From contig NZ_CP132204.1 in NCBI RefSeq assembly GCF_030718995.1, forward strand, positions 3,968,001 through 4,032,000: a DNA stretch of 64,000 bases, given 5' to 3'. Position numbers and translations under genes: made by a program. Shown here piece by piece: positions 21,913 through 30,066 of this stretch (its first letter is position 1; every line of letters begins with the position of its first letter). Below the pieces are notes generated by a model that did no database searches, was not told the origin of the DNA, and saw nothing but the letters and a program-made list of their open reading frames with translations. The DNA comes from Arthrobacter oryzae (GTDB lineage: Bacteria > Actinomycetota > Actinomycetes > Actinomycetales > Micrococcaceae).

Positions 21913-23205
21913 GTGCTGAAAATCGGGTTGACGGGCGGCATCGCCTCGGGGAAGTCAGTTGTCGCGTCGCGTTTGCGGGAGCTGGGGGCCGTGCTGGTCG
22001 ACGCCGACGCCCTGGCGCGTGACGTGGTGGAACCAGGGACGCCAGGGCTTGCCCGCGTCGTGGAAGCCTTCGGGGAGGACATGCTGGGTCCCGACGGCGG
22101 GCTGGACCGGGCACGGCTCGGCGCGGTGGTGTTCGGCGACCCTGACCGGCTCGCGGTGCTCAACGCCATCATCCATCCCCTCGTCCGGGAGCGGGCCGCC
22201 GCGATGATCGATGCCGCCCCCGCCGCCGCCGCCGTCGTCGTACAGGACATTCCGTTGCTGGTGGAAACGGGCCAGGGCAGTAATTTCCATCTGGTGCTGG
22301 TGGTGGATGCACCGGATGAGGTGCGGGTGCAGCGCATGGTGGAACAACGGAAGATGACAGCGGAACAGGCGAGGTCCAGGATGGCGGCGCAGGCCGCCAG
22401 GGACATCCGCCTGGCCGCTGCGGACGTGGTCCTGGACAACTCCGGAAGCATTGATGAGCTCAGGGCCGCTGTTGACCGGCTGTGGTTCCGCCGGCTGGCC
22501 CCTTTTGCGGACAACATCAGCAAGCAGCGTCCGGCGCCGCGGGCGGGCGGGCCTGTACTTGCCCCGTCCGATCCGACGTGGGAAACCCAGGCGGCCCGCC
22601 TGGCTGCCAGGCTGGAGGCTGCCGCTCCGGCGGACATCCTGGCGGTGGACCATATCGGATCCACTGCCGTGCCCGGGCTTGATGCCAAGGACATCATTGA
22701 CCTCCAGTTGACCGTTGCGGACCTGGCGACGGCGGACCGGATCGCGCCGCTGCTTGCCGCGGCGGGCTTCCCCCTCTGGCCCGGGGTGTTTGCTGACAGC
22801 CCCAAGCCGTCGCACCCTGACCCGGCGGACTGGGCCAAGCGCCTGCACGGCAATGCCGACCCCGGCCGGCCGGTCAACCTCCACGTCCGGCCCGCGGGAT
22901 CGCCCGGCTGGCGTTTTGCCCTGTGTTTCCGGGACTGGCTCCGTGACGATGCTGCGGCCAGCCGCGACTACCTGGCCGAGAAACGGAGGGTTGCCGCCCT
23001 CCACAGCGTGGACAAGTCGACGGCGGGCTATGCAGCGGACAAGGAAGCGTGGTTCTCGGAGCATGCCGCCGGCCGGATGGACGCGTGGGTGCAGCGCACC
23101 GGCTGGCAGCCGCCGTCGTACGGAGCCGGTCCGGACGCCACCGGTACTCCCGGCATCACAGCCGGCCCGGCAGGCAGTGATGCCGGGAGTACCGCCCAAA
23201 GCTGA
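21913..23205 (+). CDS. coaE: Dephospho-CoA kinase fused to a GrpB domain
   Basis: This 430-residue bifunctional-looking protein begins with dephospho-CoA kinase (residues 1-200), the last step of CoA synthesis. The P-loop TGGIASGKS spans residues 7-15. Downstream are LVDADALARDVV, the hinge region VQDIPLLVETG and the lid segment RMVEQRKMTAEQARSRMAAQ. A GrpB/UPF0157 nucleotidyltransferase-like domain follows (about residues 215-395, with DHIGSTAVPGLDAKDIIDLQL). This fusion is usual in actinobacteria. The last 30 residues are low-complexity (GTPGITAGPAGSDAG) and encoded by an 18-bp inverted repeat, apparently an element that has extended the reading frame. Confidence 0.93.
   Translation: MLKIGLTGGIASGKSVVASRLRELGAVLVDADALARDVVEPGTPGLARVVEAFGEDMLGPDGGLDRARLGAVVFGDPDRLAVLNAIIHPLVRERAAAMIDAAPAAAAVVVQDIPLLVETGQGSNFHLVLVVDAPDEVRVQRMVEQRKMTAEQARSRMAAQAARDIRLAAADVVLDNSGSIDELRAAVDRLWFRRLAPFADNISKQRPAPRAGGPVLAPSDPTWETQAARLAARLEAAAPADILAVDHIGSTAVPGLDAKDIIDLQLTVADLATADRIAPLLAAAGFPLWPGVFADSPKPSHPDPADWAKRLHGNADPGRPVNLHVRPAGSPGWRFALCFRDWLRDDAAASRDYLAEKRRVAALHSVDKSTAGYAADKEAWFSEHAAGRMDAWVQRTGWQPPSYGAGPDATGTPGITAGPAGSDAGSTAQS
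23142..23194. repeat. 18-bp perfect inverted repeat inside the coaE 3' end
   Basis: Arms CGGTACTCCCGGCATCAC (23142-23159) and its exact complement (23177-23194) enclose a 17-nt GC-rich loop that can itself pair. No T-tract follows. The repeat ends 11 bp before the stop codon of coaE and encodes its Gly/Ala tail. It may be a REP-like palindrome or a terminator. Confidence 0.85.
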
Positions 23206-23234
23206 ATCGGGGGCACGATGTCAGAGCCCGGCGG

Positions 23235-23240
23235 TAGATT
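23235..23240 (+). promoter_or_regulatory. Leaderless-type -10 (TAGATT) of uvrB
   Basis: TAGATT, a 6-nt spacer, then the ATG at 23247. No Shine-Dalgarno sequence is visible, so uvrB is probably translated from a leaderless mRNA. Confidence 0.55.
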
Positions 23241-23246
23241 AGATTC

Positions 23247-25328
23247 ATGAGTCTTGCCCAGCAAATCAACCGCGTCGTGGCTCCGTTCGAGGTCATCAGT
23301 GAGTTCAAGCCGGCAGGCGACCAGCCGGCCGCCATCGCGGAACTGACCGAACGCATCAAGAACGGCGAAAAGGACGTGGTGCTGCTCGGCGCCACCGGTA
23401 CAGGTAAGAGCGCGACGACGGCCTGGCTCATTGAGCAGGTCCAGCGTCCCACCCTGGTGATGGTGCAGAACAAGACCCTCGCCGCGCAGCTGGCCAACGA
23501 ATTCCGCGAACTGCTCCCGAACAACGCCGTCGAGTACTTCGTGTCCTACTACGACTACTACCAGCCGGAAGCCTATGTGGCGCAGACGGACACCTTCATC
23601 GAGAAGGACTCATCCGTCAACGAGGAAGTCGAACGCCTCCGCCACTCCGCTACCAATGCCCTGCTGACCCGGCGGGACGTGATTGTGGTGGCCACCGTTT
23701 CCTGCATCTACGGCCTGGGCACGCCGGAAGAGTACATCGCGGGCATGGTGACGCTCCGCAAGGGGGCGGAGATGAACCGTGACGACCTGCTCCGGAAATT
23801 CGTCTCCATGCAGTACACCCGCAACGACATGGACTTCCACCGCGGCACGTTCCGGGTGCGCGGCGACACCGTGGAAATCATTCCGATGTACGAGGAACTG
23901 GCCATCCGGATCGAGTTCTTCGGTGACGAGATCGAGAACATCCACACCCTCCACCCCCTGACCGGCGAGGTGATCCGGGACGAAGAGGAGATGTACGTCT
24001 TCCCGGCCTCGCACTACGTCGCAGGGCCGGAACGCATGGCCCGGGCCATCAAGCGGATCGAGGATGAACTCGCCGAGCGGCTGCAGGTGCTGGAAAGCCA
24101 GAACAAGCTGGTGGAAGCCCAGCGGCTCCGCATGCGCACCACCTACGACCTTGAGATGATGCAGCAGATGGGCTTCTGCAACGGCATCGAGAACTACTCC
24201 TCGCACATCGACGGGCGGGCACGCGGAACTGCGCCGCACTGCCTCCTCGACTACTTCCCGGACGACTTCCTGCTGGTGATCGATGAGTCCCATGTGACGG
24301 TGCCCCAGATTGGCGCCATGTACGAGGGCGACATGTCCCGCAAGCGGAACCTGGTGGACTTCGGCTTCCGCCTGCCTTCGGCAATGGACAACCGGCCGCT
24401 AAAGTGGGACGAGTTCCAGGAGCGCATAGGCCAGACCGTGTACCTGTCCGCCACCCCCGGCAAGTACGAACTCGGCAAGTCTGACGGCTTCGTGCAGCAA
24501 ATCATCCGGCCCACGGGCCTGATCGACCCCGAGGTGGTGGTCAAGCCCACGAAGGGCCAGATCGACGACCTGCTGGGCGAGATCAAGACCCGCACCGCGA
24601 AGAACGAACGTGTCCTGGTCACCACGCTCACCAAGCGCATGGCCGAGGACCTCACCGACTACCTGCTGGGCCACGGCGTGAAGGTCGAATACCTGCACTC
24701 CGACGTGGACACGCTCCGCCGGGTGGAACTGCTGCGGGAACTCCGGATGGGTGTCTTCGATGTCCTCGTGGGCATCAACCTGCTCCGGGAAGGCCTCGAC
24801 CTTCCGGAGGTTTCGCTGGTGAGCATTCTGGACGCGGACAAGGAAGGCTTCCTGCGATCGTCCACCTCGCTGATCCAGACCATTGGCCGCGCCGCCCGTA
24901 ACGTGTCCGGGCAGGTGCACATGTACGCCGACCGCATCACCGACTCCATGGCGCACGCCATCGACGAGACCAACCGCCGCCGCGCCATCCAGGTGGCCTA
25001 CAACACCGAAAACGGCATCGACCCGCAGCCGCTGCGGAAAAAGATCGCCGACATCACCGACCAGCTGGCCAAGGAGGACGCGGACACCCGCGAACTGCTC
25101 GCCACCGCCGGGAAAACCCGGGGCAAGGGCAAAGGCGCGACCACCGTGCGCCAGGACGGCCTGGCGGCCGCACCGGCGGAGGACCTTGTGGGCCTGATCG
25201 AGCAGCTGACGGAACAGATGCACGCCGCGGCCGGTGAACTGCAGTTCGAACTTGCTGCGCGGCTGCGCGATGAAGTGGGCGAATTGAAGAAGGAACTGCG
25301 GCAGATGCAGGCCGCCGGCCACGCCTAG
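23247..25328 (+). CDS. uvrB: Excinuclease ABC subunit B
   Basis: This 693-residue damage-verification helicase of nucleotide excision repair is loaded by UvrA and recruits UvrC. Seen are the Walker A GATGTGKS (48-55), the beta-hairpin YYDYYQPEAYV that clamps DNA, DEXX-type VIDESH, motif V LLREGLDLPEVSLV and motif VI QTIGRAARN. The C-terminal UVR motif (LQFELAARLRDEVGELKKEL) binds UvrC. There is a Lys/Gly-rich insertion before the UVR motif (KTRGKGKGATT). It follows coaE by 41 bp. uvrA and uvrC lie 13 and 18 kb further on. Confidence 0.97.
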   Translation: MSLAQQINRVVAPFEVISEFKPAGDQPAAIAELTERIKNGEKDVVLLGATGTGKSATTAWLIEQVQRPTLVMVQNKTLAAQLANEFRELLPNNAVEYFVSYYDYYQPEAYVAQTDTFIEKDSSVNEEVERLRHSATNALLTRRDVIVVATVSCIYGLGTPEEYIAGMVTLRKGAEMNRDDLLRKFVSMQYTRNDMDFHRGTFRVRGDTVEIIPMYEELAIRIEFFGDEIENIHTLHPLTGEVIRDEEEMYVFPASHYVAGPERMARAIKRIEDELAERLQVLESQNKLVEAQRLRMRTTYDLEMMQQMGFCNGIENYSSHIDGRARGTAPHCLLDYFPDDFLLVIDESHVTVPQIGAMYEGDMSRKRNLVDFGFRLPSAMDNRPLKWDEFQERIGQTVYLSATPGKYELGKSDGFVQQIIRPTGLIDPEVVVKPTKGQIDDLLGEIKTRTAKNERVLVTTLTKRMAEDLTDYLLGHGVKVEYLHSDVDTLRRVELLRELRMGVFDVLVGINLLREGLDLPEVSLVSILDADKEGFLRSSTSLIQTIGRAARNVSGQVHMYADRITDSMAHAIDETNRRRAIQVAYNTENGIDPQPLRKKIADITDQLAKEDADTRELLATAGKTRGKGKGATTVRQDGLAAAPAEDLVGLIEQLTEQMHAAAGELQFELAARLRDEVGELKKELRQMQAAGHA

Positions 25329-25343
25329 GGTAAAGTTGTTGTC

Positions 25344-25462
25344 ACGTAGGGGAGTATCCCAAGCGCTACGATCGTCAACACGCACGGCATAGATGCCCTG
25401 CCGGGCGTAGCGGGCTGCCGTTTCAGCACTAAGTGCGCAGGCAAGTCGGAGAGACTTACACC
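25344..25462 (+). ncRNA. yybP-ykoY manganese riboswitch
   Basis: The leader of terC contains the class signature AGGGGAGTA near 25347-25356, the CGTCAACACG segment near 25373-25382 and the closing GGCAAGTC...GAGACTT around 25440-25457. Pairing arms between them include a GC-rich hairpin near 25395-25420. A TAAAGT at 25331-25336 is a plausible -10. yybP-ykoY RNAs sense Mn2+ and commonly control TerC-family exporters, which fits the gene downstream. The boundaries are approximate. Confidence 0.85.
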
Positions 25463-25492
25463 GCATCTTTGTACCCTGCGAAAGGCATCCCT

Positions 25493-26521
25493 GTGCTCGA
25501 ACTACCCGTCTGGTTCGAGGTCGGCTCACTCGTCGCCCTCGGCCTTATCCTCCTGATCGACCTGTTGCTGGTTGTTCGGCGTCCCCACGAACCTTCCATG
25601 AAGGAAGCCGGCCTCTGGGTGGCGTTCTACGTGACGCTCGCCCTGGTCTTTGCGGGCGCCATGTTTGCCTTCACAGGCCCGGAGTACGGCGGGCAATTCG
25701 TTGCCGGCTGGGTGACGGAATACAGCCTCAGCATCGACAACCTCTTTGTCTTCATCATCATCATGGCGCGCTTCTCCGTGCCCCGTAAGTACCAGCAGGA
25801 AGTGCTGATGGTGGGCATCATCATCGCGCTGGTCCTGCGCGGCATCTTCATCCTCTTGGGCGCCATCGTGATCGAGCAGTTCAGCTGGGTCTTCTACATC
25901 TTCGGTGCCTTCCTGCTCTGGACCGCCTGGAAGCAGGCCCAGGACGAGGGCGAAGACGAAGAGGACAAGGAAAACCCGCTGATCGCAAGGCTCCGCAAGG
26001 TGATTCCGATGTCGGAGAAGTTCGACGGCGGCAAGCTGCGCACCACGGTTGACGGCAAGAAGGTCTTCACCCCGATGCTGATCGTCTTCGTCACCATCGG
26101 CCTGACCGACCTGCTCTTCGCCGTTGACTCCATTCCGGCGATCTTCGGCCTGACCCAGAGCCCGTTCATCGTCTTCACCGCAAACCTCTTCGCCCTCATG
26201 GGCCTGCGCCAGCTGTACTTCCTGCTCGGCGGCCTGATGAACCGCCTGATCTACCTGAAGCACGCGCTGTCGTTCATCCTGGCGTTCATTGGCGTCAAGC
26301 TGGTCCTCCACGCAATGCACGTCAACGAACTGCCGTTCATCAACGGCGGCCAGCACATCGAGTGGGCTCCCGAGATCCCCACGTTCGTCTCCTTGGCGGT
26401 CATCGTCGGCACCATCATTGTTGCCGTGATCGCCAGCCTGGTCAGTTCCAAGGCTGCCCAGGCGAAGGTGGACGCCCGTCTCGAAGAGGACGCCCGCAAG
26501 AGCATGAGCGACGCCGAGTAA
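25493..26521 (+). CDS. TerC-family manganese exporter (Alx/MeeF type)
   Basis: This 342-residue integral membrane protein of the TerC family has about nine helices. The conserved acidic positions are visible in TEYSLSIDNLFVFIIIMARF and in DLLFAVDSIPAIFGL. TerC proteins of this type export Mn2+, in line with the manganese riboswitch immediately upstream. The GTG at 25493 (MLELPVWFEVG) follows a GAAAGG site; the longer open frame upstream runs through the riboswitch and is not coding. A charged cytoplasmic loop (DEGEDEEDKENPL) and a Lys/Glu-rich tail flank the membrane core. A strong hairpin follows. Confidence 0.92.
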   Translation: MLELPVWFEVGSLVALGLILLIDLLLVVRRPHEPSMKEAGLWVAFYVTLALVFAGAMFAFTGPEYGGQFVAGWVTEYSLSIDNLFVFIIIMARFSVPRKYQQEVLMVGIIIALVLRGIFILLGAIVIEQFSWVFYIFGAFLLWTAWKQAQDEGEDEEDKENPLIARLRKVIPMSEKFDGGKLRTTVDGKKVFTPMLIVFVTIGLTDLLFAVDSIPAIFGLTQSPFIVFTANLFALMGLRQLYFLLGGLMNRLIYLKHALSFILAFIGVKLVLHAMHVNELPFINGGQHIEWAPEIPTFVSLAVIVGTIIVAVIASLVSSKAAQAKVDARLEEDARKSMSDAE

Positions 26522-26546
26522 AGGTTCCGCACCGCTTCGAACACAC

Positions 26547-26585
26547 CAGACAACCCCGGTCACCTCCAGTGGCCGGGGTTGTCTG
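26547..26585 (+). terminator. Hairpin after terC
   Basis: A 17-bp stem with one mismatch (arms 26547-26563 and 26569-26585, loop CTCCA) lies 25 bp after the terC stop. There is no T-tract. Confidence 0.8.
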
Positions 26586-26639
26586 CATGGGAAGGCCTTC
26601 CTCGGTCCGGCGGCCCTGTTTGCCCGGGCGGCCCGGGGC

Positions 26640-26645
26640 TATGCT
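26640..26645 (+). promoter_or_regulatory. Leaderless-type -10 (TATGCT) of the MFS gene
   Basis: TATGCT, a 6-nt spacer, then the ATG at 26652. The spacing matches the other leaderless candidates in the window. Confidence 0.5.
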
Positions 26646-26651
26646 CTGAAG

Positions 26652-28055
26652 ATGGCAGACACTTCCGGGGCGGAGCCCGGCGTTAGCCACGCGCAGCGGC
26701 TTCTCCTGCAACGCCATACCGTCCAGCGGCGCACCGTCATCCTCCTGGGGTCGGCGCAGCTCCTGAGCGGAATCGGCACGGGTGCCACCGTTGCCATCGG
26801 CTCGCTGCTGGCAGTGGACCTTTCCGGATCCAGCGTCTGGGCAGGGTCCGTCGCCACGGTGATGACACTCGCCGCCGCGCTGTCGGCGCTGCCGCTGGCG
26901 TCGCTGGCCGAACGCCGCGGCCGCCGTGCCGGCCTGGTGACGGGTCTCGCGGCAGCCCTCGCCGGTATGGTGTGCATCGTCGGTTCCGTGGTCTCAGGAA
27001 CTTTTGCCTTACTGCTCCTGGGCACGGCCGGCGTGGGGGTCGGCACCGCGTCAAGCCTGCAGTCGCGCTTCGCCGCCGTGGACCTCGCCGATGACGAACA
27101 CCGCGGGCGCGCCCTGTCCGCCGTCGTCTGGGCGATCACCATCGGCGCCGTTGCAGGACCCAACCTCATCCAGCCCGGCGCGGTGGTGGGCCAGGCAGTG
27201 GGGCTGCCGCCCATCGCGGGCCCCTTCATCATTTCCGCCGCCGGGCTCATGCTGGCCTGCGCCCTGCTCCTTGCAGGGCTCCGCCCGGACCCGCTGCTGT
27301 TCGCGCGGCAACTCGCGGCAGCCGGGAGCCAGCCGGCCGCCGGCCTTCAGCCGGCCGTGCCACGCGGGCGGGCCCTTGGCCGGGGATTGCGGGCGGCCCG
27401 CAGCTCGCCGGCCGCCGTCCTGGCGCTGTCCGCCGTCGTGGGTGCCCATGCTGTCATGGTGGGCGTGATGTCCGTGACGCCGCTGCACCTTCAGGAACTG
27501 GTGGCCGGCCCCGGCACCGCCACCCATGCGGGGCACGCGGCCTCCGGGGACGTCCTGGTGATCATTGGCTTCACCATCTCGCTGCACATTGCCGGGATGT
27601 TCGCGTTGTCGCCCGTGTTGGGGTGGCTGACGGACACGGCAGGCCGGAAGCAGACGATCCTCCTCGGGTTCGTCCTGCTGCTCGCGGCAGTGTCCGTCGC
27701 CGGCCTGGGACAGAGCTCCACTGCCGGAGTCGCCGTCGGGCTGGTTCTCCTCGGACTCGGGTGGTCTGCAGCAACGATCGCAGGATCAACGCTCCTGGCT
27801 GAAAGCGTCCGCCAGGAAGACCGTGTGGTGGTGCAGGGCGTGTCGGACATGCTGATGGGAGCAGCCGGCGCGGTGGGCGGCGCCATCTCCGGCGTCATCC
27901 TCAGCTGGGCGGGCTACCCGGGCCTCAACCTGGCGGGAGGACTGGTTGCCGGAGCTGTCCTTGCGGCAGCCGTCGTCGCGCTCCTGCCCGGGCGGGCAGG
28001 AGGCCTTACGGGCAGGATGTCCCGAACCGCCCGGGGCCGCTCACTTGCGGACTGA
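26652..28055 (+). CDS. MFS transporter of unknown substrate
   Basis: This 467-residue permease has about 12 hydrophobic helices, a loop 2-3 motif LASLAERRGRRAGLV and, after a central cytoplasmic loop rich in Arg/Ala, a second-half counterpart GWLTDTAGRKQTIL. It resembles drug-efflux or sugar-type MFS proteins of actinobacteria, but no specificity motif is recognisable. The gene has its own leaderless-type promoter. Its 3' end overlaps that of the convergent peptidase gene by 15 bp. Confidence 0.83.
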   Translation: MADTSGAEPGVSHAQRLLLQRHTVQRRTVILLGSAQLLSGIGTGATVAIGSLLAVDLSGSSVWAGSVATVMTLAAALSALPLASLAERRGRRAGLVTGLAAALAGMVCIVGSVVSGTFALLLLGTAGVGVGTASSLQSRFAAVDLADDEHRGRALSAVVWAITIGAVAGPNLIQPGAVVGQAVGLPPIAGPFIISAAGLMLACALLLAGLRPDPLLFARQLAAAGSQPAAGLQPAVPRGRALGRGLRAARSSPAAVLALSAVVGAHAVMVGVMSVTPLHLQELVAGPGTATHAGHAASGDVLVIIGFTISLHIAGMFALSPVLGWLTDTAGRKQTILLGFVLLLAAVSVAGLGQSSTAGVAVGLVLLGLGWSAATIAGSTLLAESVRQEDRVVVQGVSDMLMGAAGAVGGAISGVILSWAGYPGLNLAGGLVAGAVLAAAVVALLPGRAGGLTGRMSRTARGRSLAD

Positions 28056-29417
28056 GCGCACCATTCCCAGCAGGCGGCCGAAGATGCCTTCGCCGTCGTC
28101 CGCAATGCCGTCGTGGTGGAAGTCCGCTGTCTCCCACACCTGGAGCCCGCGCACCGCCGAGGCCGTTTCGAGCGAGAGGTCCCGGTCAACGTAGATATCC
28201 TCGCTGTACACCGCGGCGGCAACGGGAACCGTGTTCGCAGCCAGCCGGTCCGGGTTATACAGCGGCTTCCAATTAGGCTTCTCCGCCAGCAGCTGCGCAA
28301 CGTTCCCCAGCGGACGCAAGGCCGGATCCTGTTCAAAATACCAGGGGTAGACCATTTCGCCGGTCAGTAACGGCTCGGCGGCCTCCGGACGGAACTCCGG
28401 GAAGTCCTGGAGCACCCGCAGCGCTGCCCAGTCCGTCGCCTCGCCCTGGCCATAGATCGATTCATGCATGAGGGCATACAGCGGGTTCCCGGCACGCGTG
28501 ACAAGTCCACGGACCTGTTCCAGGAAGGCGTCCGAGAGGCGCTCCCCGTCGGGCGTCGCCACAAAGGCGTCCTCAAGCAGGTGGTGCAGGGTGTCCACGC
28601 GCGTATTGCCGCCGAGGAACGACCCAACCATCTGGAAGCGCTCCACGGTGAGCCGCCCGCCGTCGGGCAGGTACTCCTCCGTGTCACGAAGGTGCCGTGC
28701 AATCCGGCTCACGGCGGCGCGGTCCTCGGGATAGGCGGCGAAGTATTCCGCGTTGCGGGCGGCGACCCGGCGGTAGGTAGCCTGGTACACCCTGTCCGCA
28801 GGACCGCGGAGCGGCGCGAGTCCGCCGGTGATGAGCGCCTCGCGCAGACCCTCCGGGGCGAAGGAGAGGTAGCTGAGCGCGCAGAAGCCGCCGTAGCTTT
28901 GGCCGTAGATGGTCCACGGGGCGGACCCGAGGGCATGCCGGATCGCTTCGGCATCAGCCACAATCGAGTCCGCGCGGAAGTGCGTCAGGTACTCCAGCTG
29001 GTCCGCATCATTCCCGCGCAGAGGGAGCGTGTTGCGGTCGATCGGCGTGGACAGCCCGGTCCCGCGCTGGTCCAGCATGAGGATGCGGAAGTCCTTCGCC
29101 GCCGCCTTGCTCCAGCCGCCGAGCGAGGGAAGCCGGTTGCCGCGGCCTCCGGGGCCGCCCTGCAGGTAGAGCAGCCACGGAAGCTCCGCGGCTTCCTCCT
29201 CGCTGTGGTCGGCCGAGACGTATTCACGGGCAAAGACGGTGATCGTCTCCCCGGCGCCCGAGCCGCCACCGAAGTGGTCCAGCGGCACCTCGAAAAAGTG
29301 CTCAGCCGTGCGCATCCGGCGGTATTCGTGCCGCGCCCTGACGGTATGCGGGACGGCCGGCGCGGTGGTGCCGGCGGCCGCGGCCTCCAGCATTCCCACG
29401 GCGGCCAGTCCGGTCAT
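28041..29417 (-). CDS. Alpha/beta hydrolase, prolyl aminopeptidase family
   Basis: This is a serine peptidase of about 458 residues from the ATG at 29417. Typical features are the oxyanion-region motif LYLQGGPGGRGNRLPS, MLDQRGTGLSTPI, and the nucleophile elbow IYGQSYGGFCALSYL with the catalytic Ser. The Asp/His pair lies in the last third (TADFHHDGIADDGEGIFG). It probably removes N-terminal proline or similar residues from short peptides in the cytoplasm. A longer start at 29468 would overlap the GNAT gene by 44 bp. The start at 29417 lies 7 bp after that gene's stop and fits an operon. Confidence 0.87.
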   Translation of the reverse strand: MTGLAAVGMLEAAAAGTTAPAVPHTVRARHEYRRMRTAEHFFEVPLDHFGGGSGAGETITVFAREYVSADHSEEEAAELPWLLYLQGGPGGRGNRLPSLGGWSKAAAKDFRILMLDQRGTGLSTPIDRNTLPLRGNDADQLEYLTHFRADSIVADAEAIRHALGSAPWTIYGQSYGGFCALSYLSFAPEGLREALITGGLAPLRGPADRVYQATYRRVAARNAEYFAAYPEDRAAVSRIARHLRDTEEYLPDGGRLTVERFQMVGSFLGGNTRVDTLHHLLEDAFVATPDGERLSDAFLEQVRGLVTRAGNPLYALMHESIYGQGEATDWAALRVLQDFPEFRPEAAEPLLTGEMVYPWYFEQDPALRPLGNVAQLLAEKPNWKPLYNPDRLAANTVPVAAAVYSEDIYVDRDLSLETASAVRGLQVWETADFHHDGIADDGEGIFGRLLGMVRSVRK

Positions 29418-29424
29418 CGGAAGA

Positions 29425-29925
29425 TCAGCCAAGGACCTGCGCCTGACGGGCGGTGCCGAAGGACTCAAGGGCTTCCCCGGTCAGCCGGAACGTGGACCAC
29501 TCCTCCATGGGGAACGCGCCCAGCTTCTTGTAGAAGTTGATGGACGGTTCATTCCAGTCGAGGACGCTCCACTCGACGCGCGCATAACCGTGTTCGACGG
29601 CGGTGGCGGCCAGGTGCTGCAGCAGTGCCTTGCCGTGGCCCTCGCCCCGTGCCTCCGGAGCCACGTAGAGGTCCTCGAGGTAGATGCCGTGGACGCCTTC
29701 CCACGTGGAATAGTTCAGGAACCAGAGCGCAAAGCCCTGGACGTCACCGGATTCGTTCTCCGCCATGGCGGCATACACCCGCGGATGATCGCCGAAAAGT
29801 ACCGCGGTGAGCATTTCCGGTGTGTTCCGGACGGCGTGGGGTTCCTTTTCGTAGACGGCCAGGTCGTGGATCATCTGCAGGATGACGGGGACGTCGTCTA
29901 CGGTGGCTGGCCGGATTACACTCAT
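29425..29925 (-). CDS. GNAT-family N-acetyltransferase (diamine-type)
   Basis: This 166-residue acetyltransferase starts at MSVIRPATVDDVPVILQMIHDLAVYEKEPH. The family features resemble spermidine/diamine N1-acetyltransferases: GIYLEDLYVAPEARGEGHGKALLQHLA with the acetyl-CoA loop, and RVEWSVLDWNEPSINFYKKLGA. A plausible substrate is a polyamine or a related small amine, but this is inference from the family. Its stop lies 7 bp before the peptidase start, so the two are likely cotranscribed. Confidence 0.87.
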   Translation of the reverse strand: MSVIRPATVDDVPVILQMIHDLAVYEKEPHAVRNTPEMLTAVLFGDHPRVYAAMAENESGDVQGFALWFLNYSTWEGVHGIYLEDLYVAPEARGEGHGKALLQHLAATAVEHGYARVEWSVLDWNEPSINFYKKLGAFPMEEWSTFRLTGEALESFGTARQAQVLG

Positions 29926-30066
29926 GATGGGGTTCTCGTCTCTCCCTGCTGGAGGGTGTGTTTTGAAGCTCGGGCTTGATGTCCACTCTACTGAATCCTG
30001 CCGCCCTGCCGCTCGATGCGGGGGGAGGCAACCGGCGCCCACACTACTACCCACCGGCGGTGAGCT

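Noticed and set aside
25433..25492. Longer terC frame starting at 25433
   Set aside because: The extra codons come from the 3' part of the riboswitch; the family starts near the GTG at 25493, which has a ribosome-binding site.
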